Positions 12,173 through 23,284 of a stretch of DNA of 64,000 nt are shown here, piece by piece. The notes beneath the pieces were generated by a model that was given only the letters and a program-made list of their open reading frames with translations, was not told the DNA's origin and made no database searches. A program made the position numbers and the translations under genes. The stretch comes from Tubulanus polymorphus (taxonomy: Eukaryota; Nemertea; Palaeonemertea; Tubulaniformes; Tubulanidae): positions 15,826,650 to 15,890,649 of the forward strand of contig NC_134026.1 of NCBI RefSeq assembly GCF_964204645.1. The letters are read 5' to 3'. Numbering within the stretch: position 1 is the stretch's first letter; each line of letters opens with the position of its first letter.

Positions 12173-12183
12173 TTTTCATGTAA

Positions 12184-12348
12184 GGGGTCATTCATTTATT
12201 ACGTATGCATTAGGGGAGGGGGAGGGGGTCAGTGCAATTGCGTACTGTAATGCTTAATGTATATGAAAAAATGGCCGATTTTGCATACAGAGGGGGAGGG
12301 GGGTTGGAAATTTCAAATTTTATGCGGACGTAATAAATGAATGATCCC
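12184..12348. mobile_element. 165-bp MITE with TAA target duplication
   Basis: The ends GGGGTCATTCATTTATTACG and CGTAATAAATGAATGATCCC are inverted repeats, and TAA occurs at both flanks (12181-12183 and 12349-12351). The body has G-rich runs (GGGGAGGGGGAGGGGG) near one end and again near the other. A second, diverged, right-truncated copy lies at 31128-31260. A TWA duplication with GGG ends suggests PIF/Harbinger; this is inference. Confidence 0.85.
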
Positions 12349-12534
12349 TAAGGATATATTAACTGAAAATGAACATTATCACCACATAGCCTATATACTA
12401 TACTATATCTATGGCTACTATCTTAACTATTTTAAAACTTGTTACATCGTTACAATGTCAATCTTTCTGTAAAACTTTGAATACTGAATCTTCTTCTACT
12501 GCGTCATGAAGGTATAAGGCCCGTGGGCCTCTTG

Positions 12535-12640
12535 TTGATTGTCCACGATCTTTTCGGGATATTTTGCTTATTTTTCGAAGTACATACCTAGAATAGATCT
12601 TAATCCAATCAGCAGAGTTGTGCAGTCCAGATAAATCATC
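12535..12640. repeat. Direct repeat with 13012-13115
   Basis: Shares long segments such as GTTGTGCAGTCCAGATAAATC and CTTTTTGGGATATTT-like text with 13012-13115. The two copies flank the 12715-12890 repeat, so together they may be the arms of one larger dispersed element. Confidence 0.6.
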
Positions 12641-12714
12641 GTTGAAGGATTGGTGAATATTCTCGAAAATCGAGCTTTAAATCTGCGACAACGACCGGTC
12701 ATCCTTGACCTTAT

Positions 12715-12890
12715 TACCGAGATCAACGGAGATCAACCAAGATGACATGAAATATAACATTTTTATTTATTCCTTATCGATTTTAACACTTGAAATCATA
12801 TATTATATCAGCAATAAATACCTGCTGGAGTCATATTTTATAAAATTAGTGGGATATTTATGTAGAAAAATAACTTTTAACCTTACCGAG
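12715..12890 (+). repeat. Dispersed repeat, inverted relative to 5165-5325
   Basis: Contains the same TTATTCCTTATCGATTTTAA core as the minus strand of 5165-5325. Non-coding; the open frame 12705-12920 runs through it and is not a recognisable protein. Confidence 0.6.
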
Positions 12891-13011
12891 ATGAGATCGT
12901 CGATCAATCTAATTCAATGAAATTTATTGCTAACCGAGATGACATATTTGAAGTCAATATGTTGCTTTTGGACACACAAAATTTACATTGAAATGCATTT
13001 TTTGCATTTTC

Positions 13012-13115
13012 AACTGTCCACAATCTTTTTGGGATATTTCGCTTGATTTTTGGTGTGTGTATCTCAAGTAGGTCTGAATCGAATCAGTAGGGTTGTGCAG
13101 TCCAGATAAATCATG
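13012..13115. repeat. Direct repeat partner of 12535-12640
   Basis: Carries the same GGTTGTGCAGTCCAGATAAA end as the 12.5-kb copy and leads directly into the AGATGGCC-type dispersed repeat that follows. Confidence 0.6.
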
Positions 13116-13510
13116 GTAACAAATATGCCTAGGTACCAATATAATTAGGAAATGCTAAGTTATTCCACTATTCAATGCCCCCTGGTGGCCACGTACAAAC
13201 ACCAACAACCTTGAAACCCACCAAAATCATAGAACATGGTATGAGCTACAACTTTTCAATTGATTGTGGTCACAAAATATGCTTAGATATCAATATAATG
13301 TGGAAAAACTTTTTTCCACCTAATGAGTACTGATTACACCACGATGGTCGTCAATCGCGTGATAATTGGCTGATCAAAAATACCTTTCTCAGGTATTAAA
13401 GATCCATTTCCATAGAACAGCCACCTCAAATTGCAATGAAAAATAGCAACCAGTAGGAAGGTACAAGACTCAGAATTCGGCCAAAATTGTCATGTTTGGC
13501 TATGTCGCAG
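13116..13510 (+). repeat. Dispersed repeat family R (CCCCCTGGTGGCCA type), one copy
   Basis: Contains about 1.5 units of the roughly 155-bp R-repeat (CAATGCCCCCTGGTGGCCA, then ATGAGCTACAACTTTTCAAT, then AAAATATGC). A non-repeated arm follows with AGTACTGATTACACC, GATCAAAAATACC and AATTGCAATGAAAAA. The same order of parts is seen at 36330-37345 (same strand) and, inverted, at 15840-16610. Confidence 0.8.
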
Positions 13511-13599
13511 CCGAAACACTCCAATCCCTCCTATGAGACCGGCGGCTGCTGTTCAGGGTCGTTCTGCTTTTGCCCGGTACTTGCTGCCAAGACGTCCCC

Positions 13600-14250
13600 T
13601 TCTACTTCCACACTCGGTAACAGTAGAACGGTCAATGTCAGTCGACGTCGGTCCTCGCTTTGAGAACGGACAACAGTGTTTAATTCAGTGAACTTCCCAC
13701 ACAAACGTTATCGGTCGTTGTCGGCCCTCGCGTTGAGGACATTAGACTCGTCTTTCCTACACGAACGATGTCGAGAGACGTCGGTTCCCGCGTTGAGAAC
13801 CGAACAGCGGCGTTCTCTTCAGCGAACGTGAACGGTAGACACGTCTCACTCGCACGATTTATGTCGGGCGATTTGGTCAATGTCGGTTCTCTTATCGAGA
13901 ATGGAACAGCAACGACTCCTTAGCGACTTTCTCGCACGATCGACGTCGGTCGTTGTAGGCCCTCATGTCAAGGGCGAACCGTGGCGTCTCCGTTAGTGGA
14001 CTTGAACGGTAGACACGTCCCTCTCGCACAAACGATGTCGAGCGATGTCGGTTCTTTCATTGAGGATCGAACAGCGGTGTCGCCTTAACGAGCTTCCCGC
14101 ACGATCAATGTAGAGCGATGTCTGTCCTCTTGATGAGGATCGAACAGCGGCGTCTCCTTAACGAGCTTCTCGCACGATCGATGTTGAGCGATGTCGGTCC
14201 TTTCGTTGAGGATCGAACAACAGCGACTACTTCAGCTGACGTGGACGGTG
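13600..14250. repeat. GC-rich tandem repeat, about 73-bp unit, degenerate
   Basis: AGCGATGTCGGTCC-type units with GAGGATCGAACAGCGG and CTTCTCGCACGATCGATGT recur with a spacing near 73 bp. The clearest copies start near 14040, 14113 and 14186, and older, more diverged ones go back to about 13600. The block is much more GC- and CpG-rich than its surroundings. Open frames on either strand simply follow the repeat and are not evidence for a gene. Confidence 0.8.
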
Positions 14251-14290
14251 GACTCGTCGGCACACTCCCTCTAGGAAGACTCCAACTCCT

Positions 14291-15839
14291 GTTCCTGAGA
14301 ACAAGAGATTAAAAAATAAAAAGCATAGACCGATAATATGCCAGTAGTTTTATTAGGCCAGCCGTAGGCTGAGCCTATTACTATACAAATGGAGCGAATT
14401 TAAATGACATGGTTTCCACACAAAAGGCTCTTTTGCTTGCCAAGTGAGGGCATATTCGAACAAATCACGTATTTAAGCGTAATCCATTCTCGGAATCGTA
14501 GCGAGCAGAATTTTGAAATAGGCTTTCATAAAAATGTTTTCTGCATTTTTCACGAAAATAAAATCGGGAAAATTTCAATTTTTATCAGCCAATCAGGAAG
14601 TTGTGTCTTCCCTGTGATTGGTTTATCTAAAAATATCAGCAGCTGTTCACGTGAATTATCGTGATTTCATTACTGGCGCTTTTGCGCATGACGTCATGTA
14701 TCAACACGCGACAATACTTCCGCGTTCGCTACGTGTTCGCTGATTGCCCCATTTACTGGGAAATTCCACAGAAGCCTAATGTGGTTTGTTACAAGCGCTG
14801 TGATTGGCCCGACCTGATTCTGGCACGGCTTTAGCTTAGTGGGTTCGAATCCCTTGACGGGAGAAGATGATGGATCCTATCGATGCTATCAACAAATAAG
14901 TTTCCCGGTTGGGCAGCTGCGGATATCTACCGAAAGTGTTGCGGTTCGATATTTCGAGGTTTCTTTGAATTTTGGAGTGATATTGAAATCCGGTAAACAC
15001 CGGCGGTAGATTGTGGTGAAAACCCATTGCTTGATATTTGTACTACTTAATCAACGAAAAGCGTCGGGGCCGCGCCAGGAGTTTTCGCGATTCAAGTAGC
15101 TCAATAGCCTACTTCTTCGTGTTCGTCCACCTCCGCAATTTTCACTCCGCCGATCTCTGACACGGCTCTGTCGCCGTCGGCGCTGTGATTGCACTATTCG
15201 TACCACCAAAATTTTTTATTTCTATAGGGAGGTCTGGAGAATAAAAAAGTCAAAATTTGGATATCACATAGGCCTGATTTCATCGAATAAGTCGACCATG
15301 GTTGTTACGTTTCCGTACTAATTACCACCTAAAACCGTCTGAACAATTTTGTCACAACCAACATTTCGTTTACAGAAATCAGGTGTTCACGTGAACCCGC
15401 GGTATCGTCTATTGTTTTACTTCCGGGTTTTATTTTAAGATTTAAAATCGTATTTCAAGATCGATTTCTATGAAATCTTTAGTTGATTTGGTGTTTGGGA
15501 GGAATTTTTATTTGCTCTACAGAAAATTCATCCTTGACAATTGCGCAAGGTTCGCAAAAAATTGCTTTTCCCAAATCGAGTGTATGAACTTGATATGCTA
15601 ATTAGCCATGTGCTCGAATTGCAAATTCAATCAAATTTTATTCTGCCAAAAAAAATGTTAAATCCAATTCGCTTTCCGAGAGTTAATGGTATGCTGCATG
15701 GAACAAAGTTGTTCTGAGATGGGTCTTGAAGCTATTGAGTCGAGAGATAACCATCTAGATAGTTCGTGAGAGTTCCAAAGTTTTGAAGACGCTTCAAGGT
15801 AATGTCTTGATATTTGGTGTATACGTGTATCTACCCTAG
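14291..15839. other. No gene recognised; repeat-like text
   Basis: The segment AAAGCATAGACCGATAATATGCCAG (14318-14342) recurs near 17145, so part of this stretch is dispersed repeat. A tRNA B-box-like GGTTCGAATCCC occurs at 14841 without a fold. The minus-strand frame 15843-15658 is unassigned. Confidence 0.4.
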
Positions 15840-16610
15840 ACACATCTTCAGGCCAAAAACTGGCCCTGTCAGATTCAAGATGGCCGACTGGCAGCCATTG
15901 TTGTTCGCCAAAATCAGCACTTTTTACACATTTTAGAAGTTTTCGAGGGAAATTTTGAAGACACTTTTATCAATAACCTTGATCATTCGTATATATTTGT
16001 ATCCCCCAAGGGCCCATCGGCATGAGAAAAATTGGGTCGAGCGGACTCAAGATGGCCGTCCTGTGACCTTTTTTGTTCCCAAAAATGTTAATTTTGGCCT
16101 GAATTCTGAGTCCTGTAGCTTTCTAATGGTGTGCCATTTTTCATTGCAATTTGTAATGGGTATTCTTTGGAAAAGGATCTTTTATATCCGAGAGGGTATT
16201 TTTGACCAGGCAATTATGACGCAATTGGCGGCCATCTTGGGGTCATCAGTACTCATTCGTATGTGGAAAAAAGTTTAGCCACATCATTTTGATACTTAAG
16301 CATATTTTGCTACCATAATGAATTGGAAAGTTGTAGCTCATGACATGTTCTATGATTGAGGTGAGTTTCAAGCTCATTGGTTTTTGTTTATGGCCACCAG
16401 GGGGCGTTGAACAATACAATAACTTATTACAGTATTTCTATATTACATTCGTACCTATGCATATTTTGCTACCACAATCAATTGGAAAGTTGTAGCTCAT
16501 GACATGGTCTATGATCTTGGTGAGTTTCAAGCTCATTGGTTTTTGTATATGGCCACCAGGGGCGTTGAACAATACAATAACTTAGTATTTCTATATTACA
16601 TTCGCTCCTG
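15840..16610 (-). repeat. Dispersed repeat family R, inverted copy with two inner units
   Basis: On the minus strand this reproduces the family R layout. Two about 160-bp units (16290-16610) hold ATTGGAAAGTTGTAGCTCAT and ATGGCCACCAGGGG. Next comes the arm with AGTACTCATTCG and TTGCAATTTGTAATGGG, then an outer arm with AAACTGGCCCTGTCAG and AAGATGGCCG. Homologous outer arms occur at 26930-27175 and 17195-17290. Confidence 0.8.
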
Positions 16611-17194
16611 CTGTCTGTGTTAACACACGATTGTACTATGTAAATGACATTGAGCAAGGAGTGTATATTGATAAATATAACCCACAGATTACATCATTTA
16701 TAAAAAGCAAATCTGACAGGCTGGCCATTGTGCCCCTTGGGGCTCTTGTTACGACCGTCTCCCCGAACAACCAGTTTTCGACTCCTAAACAACCCCCCAA
16801 TAATATTAAATAATTTCATTTCATACATATTTCATTACCTTCCCCCCTCATACAAGTACAAATAAATATAATTAACACAAATAACACTCATCAGATAATA
16901 CTACAAACCATGCTTCTCTTACCGAACATTTGTATACATACCCGCTCCTATGAGAGCAAACCAGTACTAATTACAAATGGACGCACGGAAGTAGCCTCAA
17001 GAAAACCCCGGGAAATATAATCGCATCCGAAACGCTAAATAAACCGCCCCAGCCCCTAACAACATACCCCGGCTGAACCGCGACGCACCATAGCAAATAA
17101 CGGAATATCTTAAGAAAACAGGGACTCACCTAGAGTTTAAAATAAAAAGCATAGACTGATAGAATATGCCAGTAGTTTTATTACGACCGTCTGC
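16611..17194. other. No gene recognised; short repeated segments
   Basis: The segment GTTACGACCGTCTCCCCGAA near 16748 recurs as TTACGACCGTCTGCCCGAA near 17180, and AAAATAAAAAGCATAGAC near 17140 recurs near 14310. These are dispersed repeat pieces. No coding frame is recognisable. Confidence 0.45.
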
Positions 17195-17290
17195 CCGAAC
17201 AACCAGTTCAAAAATGTGTAAAAAGTGCTGATTTTGGTGAACAACGATGGCTGCCAGTCGGCCATCTTGATACTGACAGGGCCAGTTTTG
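17195..17290 (-). repeat. Fragment of family R outer arm
   Basis: Matches the outer arm of 15840-16610 in the opposite orientation. The shared text is GGCTGCCAGTCGGCCATCTT with CTGACAGGGCCAGTTTT. Confidence 0.7.
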
Positions 17291-18561
17291 AAATACTTTT
17301 GAAATAATTGGAATATGTTTGTGGAACGAAAACCAACCGACTCTGCATTCGATGCTGCTCTGGACGGTTAAATATTCGAAAGGAAATCTAATTTCTATCC
17401 ATCACAACATTGAACAATCCTTCTCTGGTGGATAGAAAATCGACACCACCTAATGTTTTCTATCCACCACAGCAGACACGTGTATTTGTTTATTTCCGCT
17501 ATGCGTGTGCTGTGAGATCTACTGTGGCCGATAGAAAACAACGATCTCCCAGCAGTTAAAAGGCAAACTATTTCTGGGTTACCCAAATATCCGTCATTTT
17601 AAGAAGATCGCACAAACTGCTAGTCGAAACGCTGAAACTGCGGGCAAAACGGCTAAAATAATAATGCTGAAAGAATTAATTTGTGATATTGCGGAAATAT
17701 GATGGGAACAGGAAATACTTTGTTATTCTAAATAGGGTATCAGAAATTCAATCATCATGTCAAATTACTTCCAAATACTTGATTCTTGGCTCAAATAATA
17801 TCCTACATAATTGAGTTAGAGCTGTTTTGCACTGTTAATACATAAATTCGTGTTTGATTCAATGTACTGTTTACTAATAATTTTCATATTTATCCTTTAT
17901 ATTTCATATTTTATTGTTCACAATGTTTAAAGTCATTAAGGAGCAATAAAGGTATTTTTGACATGAGTTTGAATTGTTTTAGAACATCCTCGCTTGCCCG
18001 GGCTTTATTGCCTCCTGCTGAAGCTCATGCCTATACAAAGCCTAGCCGCAGACCCTTCATTAGTCTATTATTACACTTCCCATGATTTCTTTAGTGGACA
18101 GTTTGCCGCTGAGCAGCAACCAGTCTATGTATTAAGCCAATCATATCAGATGCGTTGTTTTTCGCTGGCAGGTTCGCTCTATCAATACTAAACATCCGAT
18201 TCACTTAATATAGGCTATAGTGTCAACCTGTCCACCCAGGAAATCTTAGACCGGAGTATTACAGCAATAACGTCTGCGGCAGGGTTTGTGTTGATGTGAG
18301 CTTCGGCAGCAGGCAATTAAACCCCTGCATGCGAGCATGCATATAGCAGGGTATAGTGCTCTAGTTAGTGAACAAATTTTACAATGACAGCGTTATTTGG
18401 CTATCGTATTTGAATCTACGTATATCTTATTAGTCTAATCTGAGTGAGAACAAAATTCCGGGTGGGGTAGGCGTTCAAAAACAGTTAAGGTGCTGTTGGG
18501 AAGCGACAGATTCAGAACGGCATCTCCATGAAATAACCAATCCAAACTAATAGCTATGCTA
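17291..18561. other. No gene seen
   Basis: Short frames only (for example 17586-17395 minus and 17994-18191 plus), none recognised. A short GCATGCGAGCATGC palindrome lies near 18326. Confidence 0.4.
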
Positions 18562-19015
18562 TTAACTATGCAGGAGGGAAGAAGGCCAATCGTATCGTAT
18601 CATTCTTGCAAACCAGTGTTTGTCGAGGTGCGATTAGAAACAGTTTGTACTTCTTGCCGATACTATTTCTTCTGTAAAATTGTTCCATTGGTTGACCACT
18701 CTTTGGCTAAAGAAGTGTTTCCTCAAATTCTTTCTTGATCTGGCCTTTGAAAGTTTCATTGAGTGGCCTCTGGTTCTTCCGCCGTTATTCCGTGGGAGTA
18801 GATTTTCTGTTTCGAATCTATATTGCCCATTTAAGTGATTATACACAGTGATCATATCGCCACGTACTCTGCGATAACTGAGAGATGGTATTTTCAGGAC
18901 CTTCAACCTTTCTGTCTATGGTAGTTCCCTAATTGCAGGAACAATTTTCGTCGCTCTTCTCTGAACTTTTTCAATGAGTGACAAGTCAGTCTGTGAGTCA
19001 CGAAATGGAAACTTC
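18562..19015 (-). pseudogene. LINE reverse transcriptase, C-terminal fragment
   Basis: Read on the minus strand, this is the tail of a non-LTR retrotransposon ORF2 downstream of the catalytic core. Hallmarks are a helix with KVQRRATKIV, then LPSLSYRR-like KIPSLSYRRVRGDM, then TRGHSMKL, and FFSQRVVNQWNN near the end, finishing with LDKHW. Two in-frame stops are visible, one just after the IREL-P segment and one before SHLDKHW. The element is 5' truncated (usual for LINE insertions), and the RT core is not in this window. By tail motifs it belongs to the Jockey/CR1 group and is distinct from the 39-43 kb LINE. Confidence 0.85.
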
Positions 19016-19764
19016 ATTTCAATTCAATGAATTTGACGTCTAATAACTATCATAAAAACAAAATCACGAAGGGTACCATCCCTGCTACTGCTGCAATCAG
19101 TCTTTATCGGTGCAGTGGGTAGGTATTTACAACTGACTTAGGCCTGTTAATATAGGCGACGACAAGGTAACACGACGCTGACATTTTCTGACGCTAATCA
19201 GTAAGCTGAAGACCGCAAATGCGGAACATAAGCGGAACATCCACGGCCTAATGGACCGGACCAATTCAATTCAACATAAAAATGCGTCCAATAAATAGAT
19301 AAAACCTATTGAATATTTGTAATATTAATATCTGCGAACAAAACAACGAACTGAAGCTATTTGAAATGCATGTATCTAGCGTTTTTCACAGCCACGTGCA
19401 TGCCTACTGTTGATTGGCTGTTTTTGGGATATCCGGGGAATTCCAGCGCAACTAAAATAACTATGGGAAAGCCATTAATGGGGAACGTTTCATTGGACTG
19501 GTGCCGTGTGCGAATTTTAAATGCTCATTGCTGGTGAGAATGTAATTATTTCACATATCGCCATAGGTATTGTTTCATTTTAATACCCGGTGATTGAGAT
19601 TGAAGTGAAGCGAACGTTCACTACATAAGGCCTCCACTTGCGCAAGAGTGCTAAATATTAGATTGTTGCACACACAAACACACGCTTGCTCATACAGACT
19701 ACTATATGGTGATGCTCAGCGCATGCACGTTTGGTATGATAACAGGCTGAAAAATCGTCGTAGT
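19016..19764. other. No feature seen
   Basis: No recognisable coding frame, tandem repeat or inverted repeat. Confidence 0.4.
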
Positions 19765-20208
19765 AGAAGATGAGCGCTGTGTTTTCTGTTTGATAGAATT
19801 TGTAATAAATTGTAATTTCTTGTGACCTGAAAAAACTAAGCAGCAAACTATAGGTATAGGTCGAGGTCTGAATAATGTAGTGGTAAATTCCAGGATTTAA
19901 AACGATCTAATACTACGCCCCTGTGTTTTAGCTTCCGCGGCCATACATTGGAAGAGGTTTCGTTCCCAAGACTCAATATTCAGCCACCCTCTGATATGAA
20001 ACATCATATGAATTTTATTCGAATATTTTTCATATTGTGAAAAATATTGTTTTGAAAATATGAAATAGTTTCCAATGCCCCGCCTACCTGTACCCTATGA
20101 AATTTTGGACGTAGACCATAAACAAATGTTTATCTTTGGTCTTATTTGACTACAAAATAATACTGTAAGAAAGATAAAATACAATATAAACTTCTAGAAC
20201 TTTGAAGT
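19765..20208 (+). repeat. Dispersed repeat, direct copy of 27967-28248
   Basis: Shares GCGCTGTGTTTTCTGTTTGA, ATAGGTATAGGTCGAGGTCT and ATACAATATAAACTTCTAGA with 27967-28248 in the same order and orientation. This copy carries about 160 bp in the middle that the other lacks, so one had an insertion or the other a deletion. Confidence 0.85.
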
Positions 20209-22522
20209 CACGAATTAATAAGATTTTTCAAGCAATGCCCTTACTCCAAACAACCTCTAGCTTTCAAGGTAAACCACACTTTGCCCATGGGCAATTTATT
20301 TATGATATTCGGTACAAATTACTTTTTGACGCAGCGCCAACTGCACCCTCGTGTGCGGGCAACTCAGCGCTATTTGAGTTTCATTTGTTGTCAATGCGCA
20401 TGCGTCATTTCTCAAAAACTGATGATAGCGGCTAGTATATTGATTTCTGATTAGAAAAACACTGATTTATGACATGAATATCACTCTTTATGATATGGGA
20501 TTATCAAAATTATAAAAATCACAATTTTCCCCTTGCAAGACTTATAATCCTGATGTACATGTAATAAGAACAGAAAAATCTCTTTATATTCAAATAGATT
20601 TGACAAGGGCAATAAAAAGTCGCGAGTAAATGGTGCAGATATGCAGTAAATATTGTTGTATAATGCATACGTGCTTGCCACAGCTCCTTTTGCTGAGCGC
20701 AGTTTTCGGCTTGTGTGCTGGGCCCTATATTCTAAATGCGTGCGGGGCCTTTAGTGCCTATGTTGCAGTTAAGCTGCGATTTCAGTAATTTACAGAAATT
20801 TTCATCAAAAGTCCCGCTTTTTTCATAATCCCTGGTTCTCATCCCTGATAAACTGCGAGTTCATGCACTTGCTAATGCGCAGCAAATCTGATGTTTCACA
20901 TGTGTTTGAATAAAAGAAGTTTATTTTGTGAATGATTGCATTTATTTATGAGTTATCAATTAAAATATAGCGGTGATAGAAGACACGCAAAAGTATTACA
21001 GTATTGTCTATTCATTTCGTGGTGTGATAAAACTTCGTCAACCAAAATTTCTTTTGACCTGAAAATATATACTAAGTAGAAAACTGTACTCGGCACCGAT
21101 ATTTTGTCTAGAAATAACCGTTGCTGCACGTGGCTTTACTATACAATGCGCGTCAACGCGGTAGAAAAAATGGCCAGAGAAATAACTTTAACCCATTTTG
21201 CTTTCCCCACAGACATCACAACCGATTCGGCGGACTTGTCTGCGGTGAAATTCGAGCCCTGACTAGGGATCTCGGGTCACGCGATCAAAATGTGTCATAA
21301 TTAGCATTTTCTTCGCCGTAAATTTTTATTCACTTTTATCACATTTTATATCCAATTGAAACCAAACTTGTTTGTATGCTATGTTCAATTGACCGGTTAT
21401 TTGTTGTGTAAATTTCATGAATTGTGTTAAGCCTTCGTAGTCACGGAGAAATAAATCTTTGTTTTGCGCGTGTCAGCTGATTTCGGTTCAACTCTAGAAT
21501 TATAGGTCAATATAATTCCATTGGGTGGATTTCTTTGCAGACCTGCTTATCCCCATGGAATTTCCATTTTTGCTACGGATTTTAAACGCTAAATGCGGAA
21601 GTACGGATGCTCCGTAAAAACTACGTTTTTTAATCTGTTCTTTTCAAAATACGGATTTGTTTTATCTTCCTGTATGAAAATACGGCTAAAGTATATCATC
21701 ACATCTGTGAATATGGTTGTGAACTTGCTTATACATCGGGTCAGAGTATTGATTATATGGCAGGGTGTGCTATTCTTTCACTGCAGTAGTAAACAAGTAT
21801 GAATAAATGTTGAGATAAATATTTCTTCAGCTGGTAAAACCTGGGGTAAAGACTCATTGATTTAACAGTGGTTTCTACTGTATTTCGTGTTGCCAGCCTT
21901 TTTTATTTTGAAAGTAGGTTTAATGTAGGAAGGCGAAATAAAAATGAAATTGTTTTTTTGTATTTTCTTTTTAAACAATTATTTTCCTGACTTTATAATA
22001 GATATTTTCATCCTTGGGGAAAGCCCACTACTCAGCCTTTCATCACAGTGGCAGCACCTGCCTGATACCTTTTCAATAATACTAAGTAGATTCACTCCCG
22101 GGAAAAGATCGGTATTGCTGAATCAAATGCCAATAAATAATTTGGGACATACTCTAGGCTATGTATGTTAATTTGCGAACGCTTGAGGTTTTTTGTCCTT
22201 CCGATTCTCAGATTTTGGTTCTCATTGACCAGAGGAACAATGAAAAATTAAGAATAAAGAATATTCAATTCTATTTTTTTTATTAATTCTGTTTTCTGAT
22301 ACTTCTGATAATCTAAAAGGAAACTACTGGTTTTATGATATAAAACTATTGATGCTTTATTGGAAACTATTGACAGATAAATATTCATTAAAACTACTGT
22401 TTTTTTTTTTTAATGAAATAAAAATGCAATACTACTGATGTTGAAATTTTGGGGTAAGCAGGTCTGTCTTTGATGAAGTCAGTCATTTGACAGGCCTATG
22501 AAATTGTCGGAATTGTCGACAA
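20209..22522. other. No gene recognised
   Basis: AT-rich, with only short frames. The missing first exon of the subunit e gene could lie here, but I could not identify it: it should encode a short N-terminus ending in a codon-complete donor. A weak CpG rise is seen near 21120-21300. Confidence 0.35.
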
Positions 22523-22534
22523 GTGAAATTGGTC

Positions 22535-22775
22535 CGAATTTACTCATCGACAATGCCTACTATCCTGATTGTTGACCGATTTTACTTATCGACGATGTCT
22601 ACAATCCTGATGGGCGACCGGTTCTACTCGTCGAAAATGTCTACAATCCTGATTGTTGACCATTTCCACTCGTCGACAATGTCCACAATCCTGATCGTAA
22701 ACCGATTTTACTCATCGACAATGTCTACAATCCTGATTGTCGACCGATTCACCTCATCGGCATTGTCTACAATCC
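22535..22775. repeat. 42-bp minisatellite, about six units
   Basis: Units of the type ATCGACAATGTCTACAATCC followed by TGATTGTTGACCGATTTTAC repeat every 42 bp from 22535 to about 22775. Because 42 is divisible by three, an open frame (22523-22852) encodes a 14-residue repeat (consensus SSTMSTILIVDRFY). The frame has no other sign of being a gene. A second small repeat, TTTACGCCCCA, occurs at 22779 and 22830. Confidence 0.9.
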
Positions 22776-22859
22776 AATTTACGCCCCAGGATCCCAGACA
22801 ACTCTACAGGGAGGAATATTTGAAACAGTTTACGCCCCACTATCCCAGTTGATTTTCAA

Positions 22860-23229
22860 AATCAGGATTTTAGGATTGTAGACATGGGGCTCTTGTTATG
22901 TACAGAGATCGTCGTTAGTTTGCTTGAGGCACTTTTCTGCTGTATATTGGTAGGCTTACGTGCATTAAAATGTTTCATGTTCTTCTCATATCTATTCATA
23001 TTATTCCAATTTATCATTGAAGCTTAGCAAGCCCTTATTTATTTCGATTTCCAAAATGTTTCGGTAACTTTGATAAGTTTAACTTATGATGATTAAGTTT
23101 TTCATCATGATAGCAGACAAAAAAATTGAGGCCGCCAGTTCTTCTAGTCAGTGCGCGCTGAGCGCAGCAGTGTGAACTTTGATATGATATAAATTCATGT
23201 TAACATAATATTTACTTTTTTTGTTTTAG
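22860..23229. other. Sequence just upstream of the first identified ATP5ME exon
   Basis: Ends in a good pyrimidine-rich acceptor (TTTTTTTGTTTTAG at 23216-23229), so it is probably the end of intron 1. No promoter signal is recognisable. Confidence 0.5.
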
Positions 23230-23284
23230 TTTTGTCGGTATGCTGCACTTTTTACTGGTATTGGCTATGGATCATACAGATTAA
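23230..23284 (+). CDS. ATP5ME: ATP5ME exon with membrane helix
   Basis: Preceded by TTTTGTTTTAG and followed by the donor GTAAGT. Length 55, entering in phase 0 and leaving one base of the next codon. Confidence 0.9.

Noticed and set aside
13680-14312. Open frames on both strands in the GC-rich array
   Set aside because: They mirror the 73-bp repeat; frames on both strands are expected there.
14825-14865. tRNA-like B box GGTTCGAATCCC
   Set aside because: No A box at a proper distance, the T stem has only three pairs, and no cloverleaf can be drawn; chance or a decayed SINE piece.
23230-23284. Alternative: subunit g or another small mitochondrial protein
   Set aside because: The GxGYG membrane motif, the helix and the C-terminal ALAREAG.. 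pattern fit subunit e along the whole length.
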